The notes beneath the pieces were generated by a model. The model saw only the letters and a program-made list of their open reading frames with translations, was not told the DNA's origin and ran no database searches. A program made the position numbers and the translations under genes. A DNA stretch of 64,000 nucleotides from Dryococelus australis. Lineage: Eukaryota > Arthropoda > Insecta > Phasmatodea > Phasmatidae. The stretch spans positions 170,710,332 to 170,774,331 of the forward strand of contig CM056998.1 in assembly GCA_029891345.1 (NCBI GenBank), read 5' to 3'. The first letter of the stretch is position 1; the number at the start of each line of letters is the position of its first letter. Below are positions 47,065-59,261 of this stretch, piece by piece.

Positions 47065-50000
47065 GGTATTCTGTAGTGCCCAGATGGCAAGGTTGATATT
47101 CCATCTGCCTTAATGTACCACTTATCATCCATACCTGACTACACGTCCTTTGTTATGCGTTCGGTGTAGACTTCATGAGCATGCAAACAGAACTGATATT
47201 GGGTCCCCAAAACCCTTGTGCAATTTTCGAGACAATCTCGATAATCCTTGTACCTGAGTGATTGCAACACATTAAATTTTACACCCTTCGCCTTACGTAT
47301 ACATTGTTCATTCGCAACAATGTATGCGTGAAGCTTAGGACGTAAATCCACAAAGTGTGTGATGATGCGACTAGCACATTCATCTTTCATTACCCCGGTA
47401 GACCTTTGTTCTAATGAGGGAATTTTTGCGGGTTTTCATGTGCATAGTTGGATGTATCAAACTGCGCCTTTAAATCTGGGGTAATTACTTTATAGATGTC
47501 CTCACAAGCAACATAAAACACCATGGAATCGGTGTCACAATAGAGGAGGTGCAAGGCTGGCGGAAGAAATTTTGTACACATCCGCTGATAATGGAATTCG
47601 TAGAGGGTTCATTTAGAAAGATCAAGAATGCCAATACCTGTGTACAAATGTTTGCTGAGCACAGCAGAACTCTTTGACATCTCGATAAGGAGATAGTTTT
47701 CATCGATAATTTGTCTTGCCTGGAATGTTGGACGCCCTAACAACTCTGCAGCCCCATAGATCGTGTCATACCTCGAAACGACTCTGATATCCCTTTCCCG
47801 GAGGACATTCTGCAAGGTTTTTTCATAAATGGAATTATTAATCAATTTGAAAAACGATTTTTCGAATTCGTTTGCAGCCTGGGCACATTTCTCAATGTTA
47901 TACTCGACGTATGGAGCCATCCAAGCTTTCTGCTCAAAGCGCAAAATGTGATGAACAGAGTCAAGTATGGCTCCATACATCAAGTACTGCCTCAGTGTTT
48001 CCCTGTGTATAACATATTTCTTTCGCAGCGCGAGTGTCAAAAGAAGTTTCTCATGTGAACCGTCCAGGGGTACACCCTTTTATGGGGCCAAAGCCAGATC
48101 GGATAGTGCATCATGACACTCGTCTGTAAAAGACACTCCCACGAAAATACAAGTGTCACCGTCATTCACAGTGTTTTAAGAATCCCAAGTTGAAAACACA
48201 TCAGCCTTAACCCACTCAAAATTGCCAATCGGAAGCTTGGATCACATTATATGACTGCACAGCCCGTTTACATCGAGATAGCATATATATTTCGATACCA
48301 CACCGGGGTCGTAGTCCTCATATATGTAAATATGGTTGACTTCTGCACTTTTTTTTAAACCTGGGTAAAGCCACTCCTAACCCCACATTATACAAAAATA
48401 TACAAGTCTGGGTCAGTCAACAACTCTAGCCGTGCACATGTCATTGATAATAAAGAGACGGAGCTGTGATGTACATGGTGGGGTCAAGACCATAATGAGC
48501 CAAACATATGGTGCTGAAATTTTCAAAAACACCTGCCAACAAACAAGTGTCCCCCACATAAGTAGTGAATGGCATACTGCAGCAAGTTTATGCAGTTGAA
48601 CGCATCCCGTGCAATGTGGACGTGAGCATAATCCTCATCGCTAATGCCTTCGCCTCTCATCATATTATGAAATGCATCCTTTGGTGGGAGTGGCTTGCAC
48701 ATCAGACTGTTTGGCGACTTAACAAAGTCATAAGGAAATACTCCCTTTCGTTTTGCCAACTCGTATTGAGTGTTTTCTGGAAACATTGAGAGGGTGATAC
48801 TCAATTGCGCAGGTCACCAATTACCTGCCAAAGTTTCTAGGTGCTCATAAATTGGAACGAATCAATAAATCATAACTCGAAATTTTGCGCCTACCCATTG
48901 AAATCAGTCCCACTGGGGATTTGTTTGGTAATGCATTCGTATTTTTCAAGGATCATTCCAATCACTTGAATTTTACCCAGGTTTTCGATTAACACGGTTC
49001 CGTCGGGTTGTGGTTTGTGATGTTCAGCCAGGGGCTTTATGAGAAAGTGAGCATCATAGTTTTGCAGGTTATGAAAAACAGCGACAAGTTGTCTTTTGGG
49101 CAGTCTGAAATTCAAGTTGCATTTATTATGTGTGCGACCCCTGATTTTACCCATCAGATGGTCATGATCTACCACAATATCATCTGTACTGAGCTTTTCC
49201 TTACAAACACGATAACTGTTCTGAGCCGCCAATCTACCTTCATCAGCAGTAGTTTTTGGCTTCATCGGAACAATCATGCTGTATATTTCTACAACACACT
49301 TTGTAAGTTCAACTAATTTATCAACTAATTGATACATACAATCAGCATCCACAAACTCAAAATAGTTAGATGAACTTGGATTGCACAAGCAGACAAAATG
49401 CTACAAACATATGGAACATGTTGGTTGATGGTAGTTGTATTACTTGTTTCATCATTAGGCAATCAAGTGGACATGGGTTTCAGGCAACATTCTAAGTCGC
49501 AATAGGTGACAAAACCCAATCTCTGCTGTTTGCTGTAATCTTTAATTTCCAAGTAATTGTCATTCCCAGTGGGGAAAGAACTGCGAACAGCTTTTTGTTG
49601 CTGGCAAAGAATAGTGTGAATTGCGAGTTTCTACTCAGTTCTGAAGTACTGTAGACAACACTCGCAAACAAATTTCCTGTTTTTATCCTTACTCAGCTGA
49701 CTACCAACCAACAGTGACAAATCTGTAATACATACAAATGTAAATGAGCGGCATTTCCACTCGCATGAATCGCCAAAATATTAACATGTTTGTCATGATG
49801 CACAGGAGAAATACACATGTGTACTACAACCCCGTCCTTTTCGCAAGTTTCGTCAATTTTATTGCTATCTTTTGTCTGCCACACTGTAGACATTGATAGA
49901 AATAGAATTGTTATCCTCAAACTTACGAATATCCTGTATGACTACGGATGTCAACAGACCTTCAGTATTCAAAACCTAGTGAGGTTTTGGATATGAAGAG

Positions 50001-50980
50001 GAATGACTGACATTTTGTGTGGCAGGAAACAATGATGCTACGACGGTGTAGTGGAAACACATTCCTTCCAGGCAGTGTACATCGATACAAGCTTTCCTAT
50101 CAGTAATAAACTTTGGTAATTTAGTGTATGCAGCAACGATGGTGAACGACCATTATTGGGACACATGTACATCTATGTATGTCAATATTTGTAGATTCCA
50201 GCCAGATCCATGCACACTAAACTCCTCAAGTCTGTTAGTAAGATAAGGGACGATGTCATCATCATAGATTAAACCCACATAGGAAGAGTGTAGGACAGGG
50301 AGGGCTTTGCTTTGAAAATAGAAGGTTTCCGAAGTGCCTTCCTCTGCCACAAGGGATTTCAAGTACTTGCCTGCTATGGTAACTGAAATTCTAATAGACT
50401 GGGATGATGCAATTATTAAGTTTATTAAAGGGACCTTCCACCTCTGAAAAAAACAAGAAAAGTCTGCATCACTCTTAAGCCTGTTGTTAACTACCCACAC
50501 ATAATTTAATCTTCCCGTGAACGCCGTAGCCATGAGCTCATATGTCAGGTCTGGCAAAGCTTCCACTGAGGCTGGGGAATCGGAAAATAAATTATTTTCC
50601 GGCTCCCTCGGTGAAATATCTCTAAGCGACTCGAAAGTCAGTTGTGAGATGGATTGAGCACTCTTCGAATCTCAAGAATATTCCGAGTCTAATAGAAATG
50701 TCATCATTCAAAATATCAACCTTGTCATGATTGGGGGAAGTGGACATGTTTCGATCTTTTGTTGTTGCTGATTTCCCCATAAGTGAATCCGTGCTCGAAT
50801 TTCATAAATAGAGATCATCATCCAAGAGGTTAACTTGTGTCTGCTTAGGCGAAGATACACTGTCTCGACAGCTTGCTGTAGACTGTCTTTGCGTCTGCGA
50901 TTGAGAATTTGAATCGCTTATGTAAAAATCTTCAAGCCAGCTGTCAATTTTTTTGCCGCTTACGCTCACCCATTAAAAAT
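47065..50980 (-). pseudogene. protein-primed type-B DNA polymerase, element 2 (fossil)
   Basis: From N to C terminus on the minus strand I see a weakly conserved N-terminal part with an HGSGW segment (about 50,153-50,566). Next is an HNH-like zinc segment, VVDHDHLMGKIRGRTHNKCN (about 49,200), then the exonuclease-type FHNLQNYDAHFL. The KGVFPYDF segment follows, and then LPPKDAFHNM (about 48,700). The motif-B-like FFKLINNSIYEKT lies at about 47,840, the catalytic CDTDSMVF at about 47,540, and the C-terminal RKAKGVKFNVLQSLRYKDY at about 47,260. This order identifies the Polinton or adintovirus-type polymerase that would copy the element DNA. The gene spans a near full length but is broken, with about ten or more disruptions. 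Confidence 0.88.
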
Positions 50981-50999
50981 ATGTAATAGTTTCTTTAGT

Positions 51000-53560
51000 T
51001 TCTCCGATATAACAGTTACAACACCACAAAAATTAAACTGAATTACCTCGTCGTTCTGACAACAGAGAAAAGTAAGCCCACTTTATTCCCTCACCACGAC
51101 ATAGTTGAAATTAATATTATAATAGTAACATAAAACACTGGTTGCCTTAATATAAATAAAATTTGATGAGGGAAGTTCTGTTTATTTGGGAAAGGCAGTC
51201 GACTACAGTGACATGTATTTACAAAATATAAGGGGGACGAGACATTCTAATAGTTCGTGGACAAAGCCAGACAGCGAATGGCCGCGAATTGAGTGCATGG
51301 GGGAGCGTGCGAAACTTAGGTCTCAAGAGCTGATGAGGGTGACAGGCGTGGAGTCGGAGCAGCGAACGAAACTTTAGACCACGCGAGCTGGGAGTTTTGG
51401 ATGCATACGGAGTGGGCGAGAGAATGAAAGAATGCGTCAGTAAACTGCAGCTGTCCGCTGCACGCGGCAGAATCCAGTCACACTCCCCTTTCCCTGCCCT
51501 TCCAAACAACCTCCCCTTCCCCCACAAGCACTCATCATGCAGACCCTAGGGGCGCACATGCGCTCCAGCGGGAGGGACAGTCGTTACTCCCCCCTCCGCC
51601 CACGCCTCTCCGTCGACTCCAGCTAACACCCAGGTGAGTTCCGATCAGACAGCTCTAGCCAATATACAATGAGTTTCCTTGACCTGGATTGCCCATGCCT
51701 GTCTTTCACATCCTTTGCATTTAAAGGAAACGCATTTGGTATACATTATTAGAATTTAAACTCACTCTATTGCATTGGAATTTAAGGACAGTTTTAAAAA
51801 AATTTTAGGCTACATCTTAAATGCGATTTTTAAAATATTGTGAGTTACTCAAGACCATCGAACTAGCGTACATTGCCAAACTTGTGTACACTGTTAAAAA
51901 TAAAGATTTATGAATACTACACCATTAAAAATTTATGAATTTTACACCTTCAAAAATACTTTCTAGGGTACACCGTTACAAATGTATGTAATTAAAAAAC
52001 CGTCAAATCATTTTCACAAATTTAATAATGAATTTTGTCTATATGCTTTAACAAGGGAGTAACAGTTTATACTAATGATAATAACTAAACAAACACTCTT
52101 AAATTAAACATTCTAGACACTTCCCAAATAAAATAATATTTTACTTAAATTGAATTAAAAAAAACTGCTTAATGCTCTATCTACTCGTAATTTTTCAACT
52201 GCTTTGAAAAATGAAATGAAAACTCTTAAAATTAACTTAGATACTCAATCCATCCCATCACATGCACATCAAAAACATTTCATTCATTAGAAATACTCTC
52301 AGCTCATTAATCCATCACTCAAACATCCATCACCAAACAACTCACTCAGAACAAGCTTGGAAGCTGAGGTTAGGCACTTGCTCCTTACACTAGGCATAGG
52401 CAGCGTAGTTCTTGCCTTGTTTTAGCTGTTTCATAATTAATACCTCATAAACACAACAACCCACCCTTAAACATCTATTAAAAACTACATAAATATAACT
52501 CAATTTTAAATAAATCGCATCATCTTTCCCCTGCACTCGTACTCACAATCAGACACCTATTTTTAAAAAAATTTCAGAATACTTGGTATTTTATTCTAGA
52601 TGGTTTTAACATATATTTGCGAGTATTTAACAGTGTAGAAAGGGCCTGAATATGAGATATTGTCTCGCCTTATGTCCATAGTGCAATACTGTGGCAGTCA
52701 TCCAGTATCTCCCTCAAAACGCTATTAAATTCCTCTCAAATATACATCAACAACCCACCTAGAATTTTTTTGACAACACTTTTCCCTGCACTCATACTTA
52801 TTGCCCCCCTCCCCCCACACACATACACACCCATACACAAATACACACCATTGAAATATCATTAATTAACACTAATAATAATAAACTACTTTTAACAAGT
52901 GGGGCGGGACCACATCGCCACAGGCACCCTATTCGACAAATTTAATTACAACTAATAATAAACTATTTTTAACAAACGGGATGGGACTATGTTGCCACAA
53001 GCACCCATTCTACTTATCATTAATTACAACTAATAATAAACTATTTTTAACAAATTCTAAAAAAAAAATGTGTTATCACATTCCAAACAAATGTTATGTA
53101 ATTTTCATTCAAGCTGGAATGATTTGCAATGATCTTAAGACAATTTCAGTCAAGTTGGAACAATTTTAAGAAAATTTAATTCACTTGGTTAAAAGTTTTA
53201 ACAATTTGCTAAGATAGTTCCATTCACTTGGTTAAAAGTTTGAATGATTTGTTAAGAAAGTTTATAACGAAATTCATAAAAAAAATTATTCAATTTGGAA
53301 CGATTTGCAATGATTTTAATAAAATTTCATTCAAGTTGTAAATTATTTACTAATAGTTTAATTAAATCACATAAATGTGAAACAATTTAAAGGAAAATGT
53401 TAAAAGTTACTAAAAGATTAAACGATTATGCAAAAAAATGTTACGGAAAGTTTTAACAAAATACCACAAAATAATTAAAAAACACTAAATTTTTAAAATT
53501 ATTCACTTACTTAAACTCTAGTAACTCTAGAAGCTGGTAGGCATGGAATGAGACCTGAAG
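51000..53560. other. element 2 interior without a recognised gene
   Basis: A GC-richer island (51,220-51,640) has short open frames on both strands but no motif. 51,700-53,500 is AT-rich. A near repeat of about 100 bp lies at 52,880-52,975 and 52,955-53,060 (sharing ACTAATAATAAACTA and TTTTTAACAA). Related AAGTTGGAACRATTTG-like words recur between 53,110 and 53,400. Confidence 0.45.
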
Positions 53561-53564
53561 CCAA

Positions 53565-53760
53565 GGACAGGCTGGTTTAGCGGTAGCTCGGTTCACACGG
53601 TGAGCATCAGGGTCCCTACCCTAGCAAGCGGTCCAATTCCCCAGCGATGCTGAAGGTCAGAAGCAATGTGCGAGGGGTTCCTTCTCCCTACCCCATCGTG
53701 TCAGGTCCCGGCAGCGCTAGGGTAACGGCGAGCAGGCCACCGATGTACTTGAAGAAATCA
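53565..53760 (+). mobile_element. possible tRNA-derived SINE
   Basis: GGCTGGTTTAGCGGTAGCTC has an A-box-like core (TGGTTTAGCGG). GGTCCAATTCCC follows about 45 bases later as a B-box-like word. The following body is GC-rich and unassigned. It lies inside Polinton-like element 2. Confidence 0.4.
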
Positions 53761-53969
53761 AGATCAGGCAGCAGCTTCTAGCAGTGCGGACAGGCTCACA
53801 GGGTGCCCGGGCGCTAGAGAGGAGGAGCTCTTGACCCCATGAAGTCAGAGCAGCAAATGACGTGGACCACCGCCATTTTACATCTCTGGGACGCTACTCC
53901 CTCAGCGCGGGGGTAGATCGGTCCCTTGTGAGGGACCTTGGCCACCCAGTTAGTTGTCAGTTAGCTTGC

Positions 53970-55060
53970 GGAGGCGAGGAGAAGCTAACCCCCTCCCTCC
54001 TCCGCACCCATCAAACTTACTTTATGCTGCAAAGCTAGCATTCTTTTACAGGATTCCCAGGGTAGCGCCTGGGAGCTGTTTCCATAGCTGAGTTTTACTC
54101 TCTTTTCCCCTGCCTATACGGGATAAAAGAGAGTGATGAATTAATTGAATTTATCAGCACGGAATTTTAAAGTTCAGGACTTGTGAAGTACTGTCACGAG
54201 CTCCCTGTGAGAGAGCTAGCGACAGTTTGGTATAAAAAGCGGAGGTTAATAGCCAAATGAAGTTAAATGATCGATATAAGTAGCTTTCCCATGACTGGAG
54301 TGGCAAGGGTTTATATAATTAAATTAATTATATGTATATTGCAGTGGTGAATTTAAGTTGCGCAAAAATTTAAATCAGTGTAGTTGTTTCAGTAATTTAC
54401 TTCATATCTTATGAGTTATTGTTAAAAACCTGTAAATAATTTGATTGGTGTGTAAATGAATGTCTGAATGTACTGTGACGAGCGACTAAAAGTCAAGTAA
54501 AACATGTTAACTCGGGGAAGTCCGAGAGCGATATGGCTGGCGCGATGCAAGCGCCAACTAGTTTTGTTAAACGTGGTCGATTTTTGTCCCGGACCGATCG
54601 GAAAATTCCGGCCAGTTTCGGGGCCTTATTTCTATGAAATCGGGCGGTATAATTGCGCTGAAGGCGTGAATTTATATTTTTAAAGTTGTTTTGAACTATA
54701 TTCCGTGTTGATAATTATTTAGACTTGTAAAATTCGAAAGCAGAGCCATGAAAACACGTCGCGTGAGTGAAGCTAAACAGTAATATAGGCCAGAGGGCTC
54801 TGATTGGCCGAGAGAACTTGGTGGGGCGGGGCTAAGAAGTTGCTCGAGAGATGGCAGCATGGTCGTTAATTTACCGTCAACAGCTTTTATTTGACACGGA
54901 AAAATCTAAATAAATTAAAAGCGGTTGTAATTAAAGTTATTAAATCTTCTTAAATAAATAATTGGTGCTGCAAAACTTAAAATGTTCAGTTGTGTACGAC
55001 TAGAATATATACGCGATTATTTCGCTCGTCATAGTGATTAATATTTATGTACTGTGTTTC
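53970..55060. other. element 2 interior, unassigned; possible LTR-like part
   Basis: The part from about 54,474 (TGTGACGAGCGAC) to 54,965 has an LTR-like composition, but no second copy and no clear primer site is present. No gene was recognised. Confidence 0.3.
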
Positions 55061-55064
55061 GGAG

Positions 55065-55770
55065 TCGCTCCAGTACAGAGTAGGGGAAATTGGTATTTGA
55101 GGGTCTAGTTGACGGGCTAGGGGGCCGCAAATGACGCCATGGCTTCGAGAAGTAGCCAGGTTCTCTCTTGTTTCTCTGTGATGTTGCGGAGTTTTAGTAT
55201 GTAGGGGTGGAAATGTGCCATGAGCGAGGCGAAGTCGCATGCTCTAAGGAATTCCATGAGTTCATGGAAATCCTGCATAACGCCTCGCATCTCTCCTGGC
55301 GAATTTCGCTGGCGAGGGCGGGACTGAGGTTGTGTATTTGGCATTGCAGGGGTGTCAAGAGTGGGAGATGGTTTGTGAATAGGCGCAGAGAGTGCCTGCG
55401 AATACGTTTTGCCGGGCTGTAATGTCCTGACTGTGAACCTGGACGGGGCAGGAGGTTGTTTTGCAGTTTTTGTCGCGATTTTCGTAGCAGCAGCAGTAGT
55501 TCTTTTCTGCACCAAGTCCAGGAACTTGGGGCAGGTTTTTGAAAGAGCTGTGTGTTCGCCTGCGCAGTTACTGCATGTCGGCTTGGAGTTGGTTTCGTTT
55601 TTTTTGCAAGCACTCTCGGGGTGAGGGCCGGCGCAGTGAGGGCATTTTGTCGGCATTGAACAGTGATTTTTTGTGTGTCCTAAAGCGAGACAGTTACGGC
55701 ATTGTGCCACTTCTGTCGGCCGTTTCTGGTATTGTCGGGGATGAACTATTGTCATATTTATCCTCGTGGA
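55065..55770 (-). mobile_element. Jockey LINE ORF1 fragment, truncated at both ends
   Basis: The minus strand encodes INMTIVHPRQYQKRPTEVAQ, followed by three knuckles (CRNCLALGHTKNHC, CPHCAGPHPESAC and CSNCAGEHTALSKTC). A Pro-rich part follows, and the ORF ends MASFAAP at 55,117. It is homologous to codons from about 32,050 to 32,850 of the full LINE here and continues a few codons into the ORF2 start (LYW, about 55,072). It lacks the 5' half of ORF1 and nearly all of ORF2, so it is not a simple 5'-truncated insertion. The ORF1 part is open with no stop. Confidence 0.85.
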
Positions 55771-55779
55771 GCACATGGG

Positions 55780-56105
55780 AACCCCTGTTTATAGGCCCCC
55801 TCTCTCCCTGGTCCCATAATTTATATTTCGTAACTAGCTTTCAAAATACATAAAACGTACATATAATGAAATTTAACCCAATTTTAAACAAATTTAATGC
55901 AATTAAATTTATTCAACGGTTTTTTTAAATAAATTTTCGGGTGTAAATGCTGGAATTTAACATCTCACATGTGTATCTATTCGGTTTTAAGCCATTCGAT
56001 TTGAATTACGTTCTTATTTAACGATTTCGTACATGAACACATGTAATTCCAATAAGGGTTTTTTGCATTCCGAGTTGTTTGTAACTTGAATTTAACACTA
56101 CGATT
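55780..56105. other. element 2 interior without a recognised gene
   Basis: AT-rich, no coding motif. Confidence 0.4.
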
Positions 56106-56109
56106 CAAT

Positions 56110-56660
56110 TACGCTTACACCCTCTCACGTACAAATGATTATCAAGCTATTGTATACATTTCAATTACGTGATTAGTTCATTTTTACTTTTATGTTTATA
56201 AATTAACTATTATTAAGCATGTCTTAGCCGGGATTCGAACTGAGGAACCTGCTTATATTAACCATGTCTCATCTGGGATTCGAACCCAGAACCTCCTTGC
56301 ATAATCTGATTACTTTACGGAGGCTGGCGATATATATCAACTTATTTAATGTGTTTATAGTGTTTTGCCCAATATTACTAAGGTTTTTTTTTTTCCAGCA
56401 GATATCTTTTGCCAGGAGAATAGTTCAAATATCTTTAATTGAATAGTAATTTTGATGAACTAATAGTTTGTTTGTTATCTGATTTTTTTCCTCTGGCTTT
56501 TTCATTACAACACTCCTTTGATGGAAACCAGACATCTTTTAAAAATTTATCTGTTTAGATAAATATTTTTTTTTCATTTCTTTGGAAAACAAGTATGCTT
56601 TTACTAAGGATACGTTAAATAAATGTACGAAAGGAATTCATTTTGCAAGATAAAATAATT
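56110..56660. repeat. segment shared with element 1, with tRNA T-arm-like motifs
   Basis: This is colinear with 29,600-30,010. On the minus strand CTGGGTTCGAATCCCAG (about 56,272-56,288) forms a perfect tRNA T-arm. A second, weaker one (CAGTTCGAATCCCGG, about 56,227-56,241) lies about 45 bases away. Element 1 keeps one such motif at the same place. No acceptor stem is present, so it is not a tRNA gene. Confidence 0.6.
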
Positions 56661-57050
56661 TTTTGAAACAAGCTGTGTTTGTATATATTTTGTCAATAAA
56701 TTTAACACTGAAACAGCATAGGATGTTAAAAAAACATACACAAGTAATGACATGATAGTAAAAAACACACACAAGTAAATATAGGATATTCCAAACAAGT
56801 ACAGGTTTCTCCAAAATTTATATACAACATTTTTTAACAATTGCAAATACACGATGCCACACAAATTACACAATTATTTTACAAAAATATATACACACAG
56901 CATTAAATAAGCAAATACATGTTGATCCAGAAATTTATGTACAACACTAGGAAGTACAGGTTGATTCAAAATATATACAAAATTTTTATTCAACAAAATA
57001 ATATAATTATAAACTCTTAGCTACTTCGGTGAACAAAGTTTCCATGCATT
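56661..57050. other. AT-rich stretch before the small-protein array
   Basis: Contains repeated words such as CAAAATATATACA and ACAAGTACAGGTT at 60-120 bp spacing, a weak tandem pattern. No gene was recognised. Confidence 0.4.
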
Positions 57051-57053
57051 TTC

Positions 57054-57509
57054 TTAATACAGGTTACATATCCCCTTCTTGAACTGTGCTTTAAAGGAGG
57101 GAGCATTTCTTATGCCCTGGCTAGATGGAAGAGGTGTGGTTGCAGTCATATAAAACACTGGACATTTCTTCTTATCTCTGCATTGAATTAGTTCGTGGCT
57201 CTTTTCGTCTCCTAGAGGAAAATAAATTACTTTTAAAAAAATACTGTCGCAGGTCTCTGTAAATTCGCGCAAAAGCCTGTTACACCATAGTGTGTAAGAT
57301 ACATTAGACTTTCCTTATTTGACACTGACATAATTATTTGTAGGATGAAAATATGTCATGTTACTACTATGACATCCAACACTCGACTGAGAAGAATTAG
57401 CAAGGAACAATGTATTGATACAATTCATTCCTTCTAGATTTGTAAGTTGAAATGTGTTTGAGGACTCAACTGCATTTTTTCTAATTTTATTGCTTGATGC
57501 ACATAACAT
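57054..57509 (-). pseudogene. small Cys-motif protein, array member E (broken)
   Basis: Two adjacent minus-strand open segments. The second contains CRDKKKCPVFYMTATTPLP, which fits the array motif C-x(2-5)-C-x(10-11)-L-P seen in the neighbours. Upstream residues include several more Cys. It lies on the same strand as members A, B and C. I know no named family with this motif. Confidence 0.5.
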
Positions 57510-57594
57510 TTTGATGAATCACACCCAGTATGAGATGTGTAACCAAGCTTGTTTTTGCTATAATGATATAAAGTATGAAGATTATTATCACATT

Positions 57595-57695
57595 ATTCTA
57601 AATACTGATAGGGTAAAACATTATCTGTATTATAAAAAATATGTTTCAAACATTTTTCTTCCTCACAATATGACATTAAAATGCATTCACCCTTA
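57595..57695 (-). pseudogene. possible array member D (fragment)
   Basis: The minus strand reads CEEEKCLKHIFYNTDNVLP, matching the same spacing as members C and E (one residue longer). It is only a short segment, so membership is tentative. Confidence 0.35.
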
Positions 57696-57700
57696 AGCTT

Positions 57701-58001
57701 ACACTTTTGATCTACTATATGAGGTCAGTACTGGTTTGCAAGACATTTAGAACTATTGCAGTTAGTTAAAGTCTAATCATGACTAGTTGGTTTACTATGT
57801 GGTGTCAAAACTTGAGAGAAATACGTAGATTTGAAATCAATATCTGACCCACATATTTCCTTAACAACATAATGTGAACTTGCTATGATATAAGTTACAG
57901 AATACAAACCTTTAGTAATAAACACATACTTTCATATAGGAGAGAACATTATTCTGAATTAGCCACTTCACACCCATATAAATTACACATGGAAGGAAAA
58001 A
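57701..58001. other. spacer in the small-protein array
   Basis: No motif recognised. It could hold a further decayed member or untranslated sequence. Confidence 0.3.
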
Positions 58002-58355
58002 CTAATCCTCCTGAACGGCGATTCCCTGATGAGACCTGGTGAGTTGGTAGGCGATTACTCCATATCCACACTCATCGTCTATCTCCTCGCTAAGATTGGC
58101 ACTCATCAAATCTTCTAATGTTGTTGGTAAGTCACTGTCAGGGTGAAGGTATCTCACAGCACAATCGTTGCATGCTATTCTTTCACCAGAGTGAATGCCG
58201 AGACTGTTGTCGAAAGTGTAGCACCAATGTTTTATATCAATGCAGATGTGAACTTGTAAAATACCGTCATACGGTTTAAAGAAGACTCTTCTGTACTCAA
58301 TTTGCAGGACTTCATATATGTCTGTAGGGTCGAAGATTCTAGCCATAACTGACAA
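58002..58355 (-). CDS. small Cys-motif protein, array member A (looks whole)
   Basis: A 117-residue frame with an ATG start (MSVMARIFDPTDIYEV). It contains YRRVFFKPYDG, then LQVHICIDIKHWCYTF, then CNDCAVRYLHPDSDLP, and ends acidic. It is the best preserved member of a tandem family in element 2. Member B shares YRRV.F, LQ...C....HWC and L.PDS.LP in the same order. No signal peptide or membrane segment is evident. The family is not known to me, so no function is assigned. Confidence 0.6.
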   Translation of the reverse strand: MSVMARIFDPTDIYEVLQIEYRRVFFKPYDGILQVHICIDIKHWCYTFDNSLGIHSGERIACNDCAVRYLHPDSDLPTTLEDLMSANLSEEIDDECGYGVIAYQLTRSHQGIAVQED

Positions 58356-58507
58356 TTTAATACTGAGCGCTCTCTATCATATAGCTGTTGTTTCATCACT
58401 TTTTCTCATTTTTAACTGTTCTTACTGTGCCAAACTTTACAATTCCACATGCCACAGGGAGTAGTTAATTATTGGTCATCAATATACATAAAATGTTGTT
58501 TGTTGTT

Positions 58508-58869
58508 TCATTGTTCCGCCCAAACTGTAGTAAGAGAGCAGCAACTGTACTCCTTCTGCATTATGTATTTGATTTTCTTGTAGGACACACGTTTCGTGAT
58601 GTATCCATTTTGTGCTTCAAATTCTAGTTGACCATCGTTACAAGGTAGTTTGCTGTCAGGATATAAATTATATAAAGGATAAGAATTTCGCTCATAACGT
58701 ACGTCGAAAACTTTTAAAGTATAGTCAGGACTGATTAACAAGAAACACCAATGTTCATCTTTGTTACACATCTGTATCTGTAGCAGACTATCTTCTTCAA
58801 GTGGAAACCACACTCGCCTGTATCATGGATAACATTGACATAAGGAAGTGATGAGTCGAACCTCTCCAT
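58508..58869 (-). pseudogene. small Cys-motif protein, array member B (broken)
   Basis: A minus-strand segment with RRVWFPLEEDS, LQIQMCNKDEHWCFLL and LYPDSKLP aligns along member A. Its C-terminal half (GYITKRVSYKKIKYIM) and the downstream PCGMWNCKVW align with member C. It is broken in a few places. Confidence 0.55.
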
Positions 58870-58925
58870 CGTAACTGAAGCTCCGGTCTACAGTTCTCTC
58901 TTTATATAGTTATATTTGGAAAATA

Positions 58926-59261
58926 TTAGTTCTTCGACATTGAATTGGCTAAATGAAATTTACAGACACAGACATTCCTATTCCAAACCTCACAGTCCCA
59001 CATCCCACAAGGTGCTCTTATGCCTTGCATTTGCATGATGTGTTCCTTATTATTGCATGTTTCAGTCCATAAGGTGTTGCTGTCGTAAAACTCTGTACTC
59101 AATTTATATTTTATTTGATGAAAATCTGATTCTTTGGTTATTTTTTCACTTCTATTTGTAAAACACAAGTCCCAAGAAGAACAGGGCAGTTCGATATCAG
59201 GTCGCATATTAAAAACCAAACAGTCTTCGTCTTCATAACACAACACTCGTTCTGTATACAT
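58926..59261 (-). pseudogene. small Cys-motif protein, array member C (5' part missing)
   Basis: The open frame has CYEDEDCLVFNMRPDIELP, HQIKYKLSTEFYDSNTLWTE and PCGMWDCEVWNRNVCVC. It corresponds to the second half of members A and B plus a C-terminal Cys-Trp segment. The first half is replaced at about 59,262 by a repeat segment shared with element 1 (22,540-22,650), so the copy is truncated by rearrangement. Confidence 0.55.

Noticed and set aside
54474-54965. LTR-like segment beginning TGTGACGAGCGAC
   Set aside because: No second copy, no clear TG...CA end and no convincing primer site; left as unassigned.
56265-56335. Intact tRNA gene on the minus strand
   Set aside because: The T-arm is perfect, but there is no pairing acceptor stem or proper D-arm.
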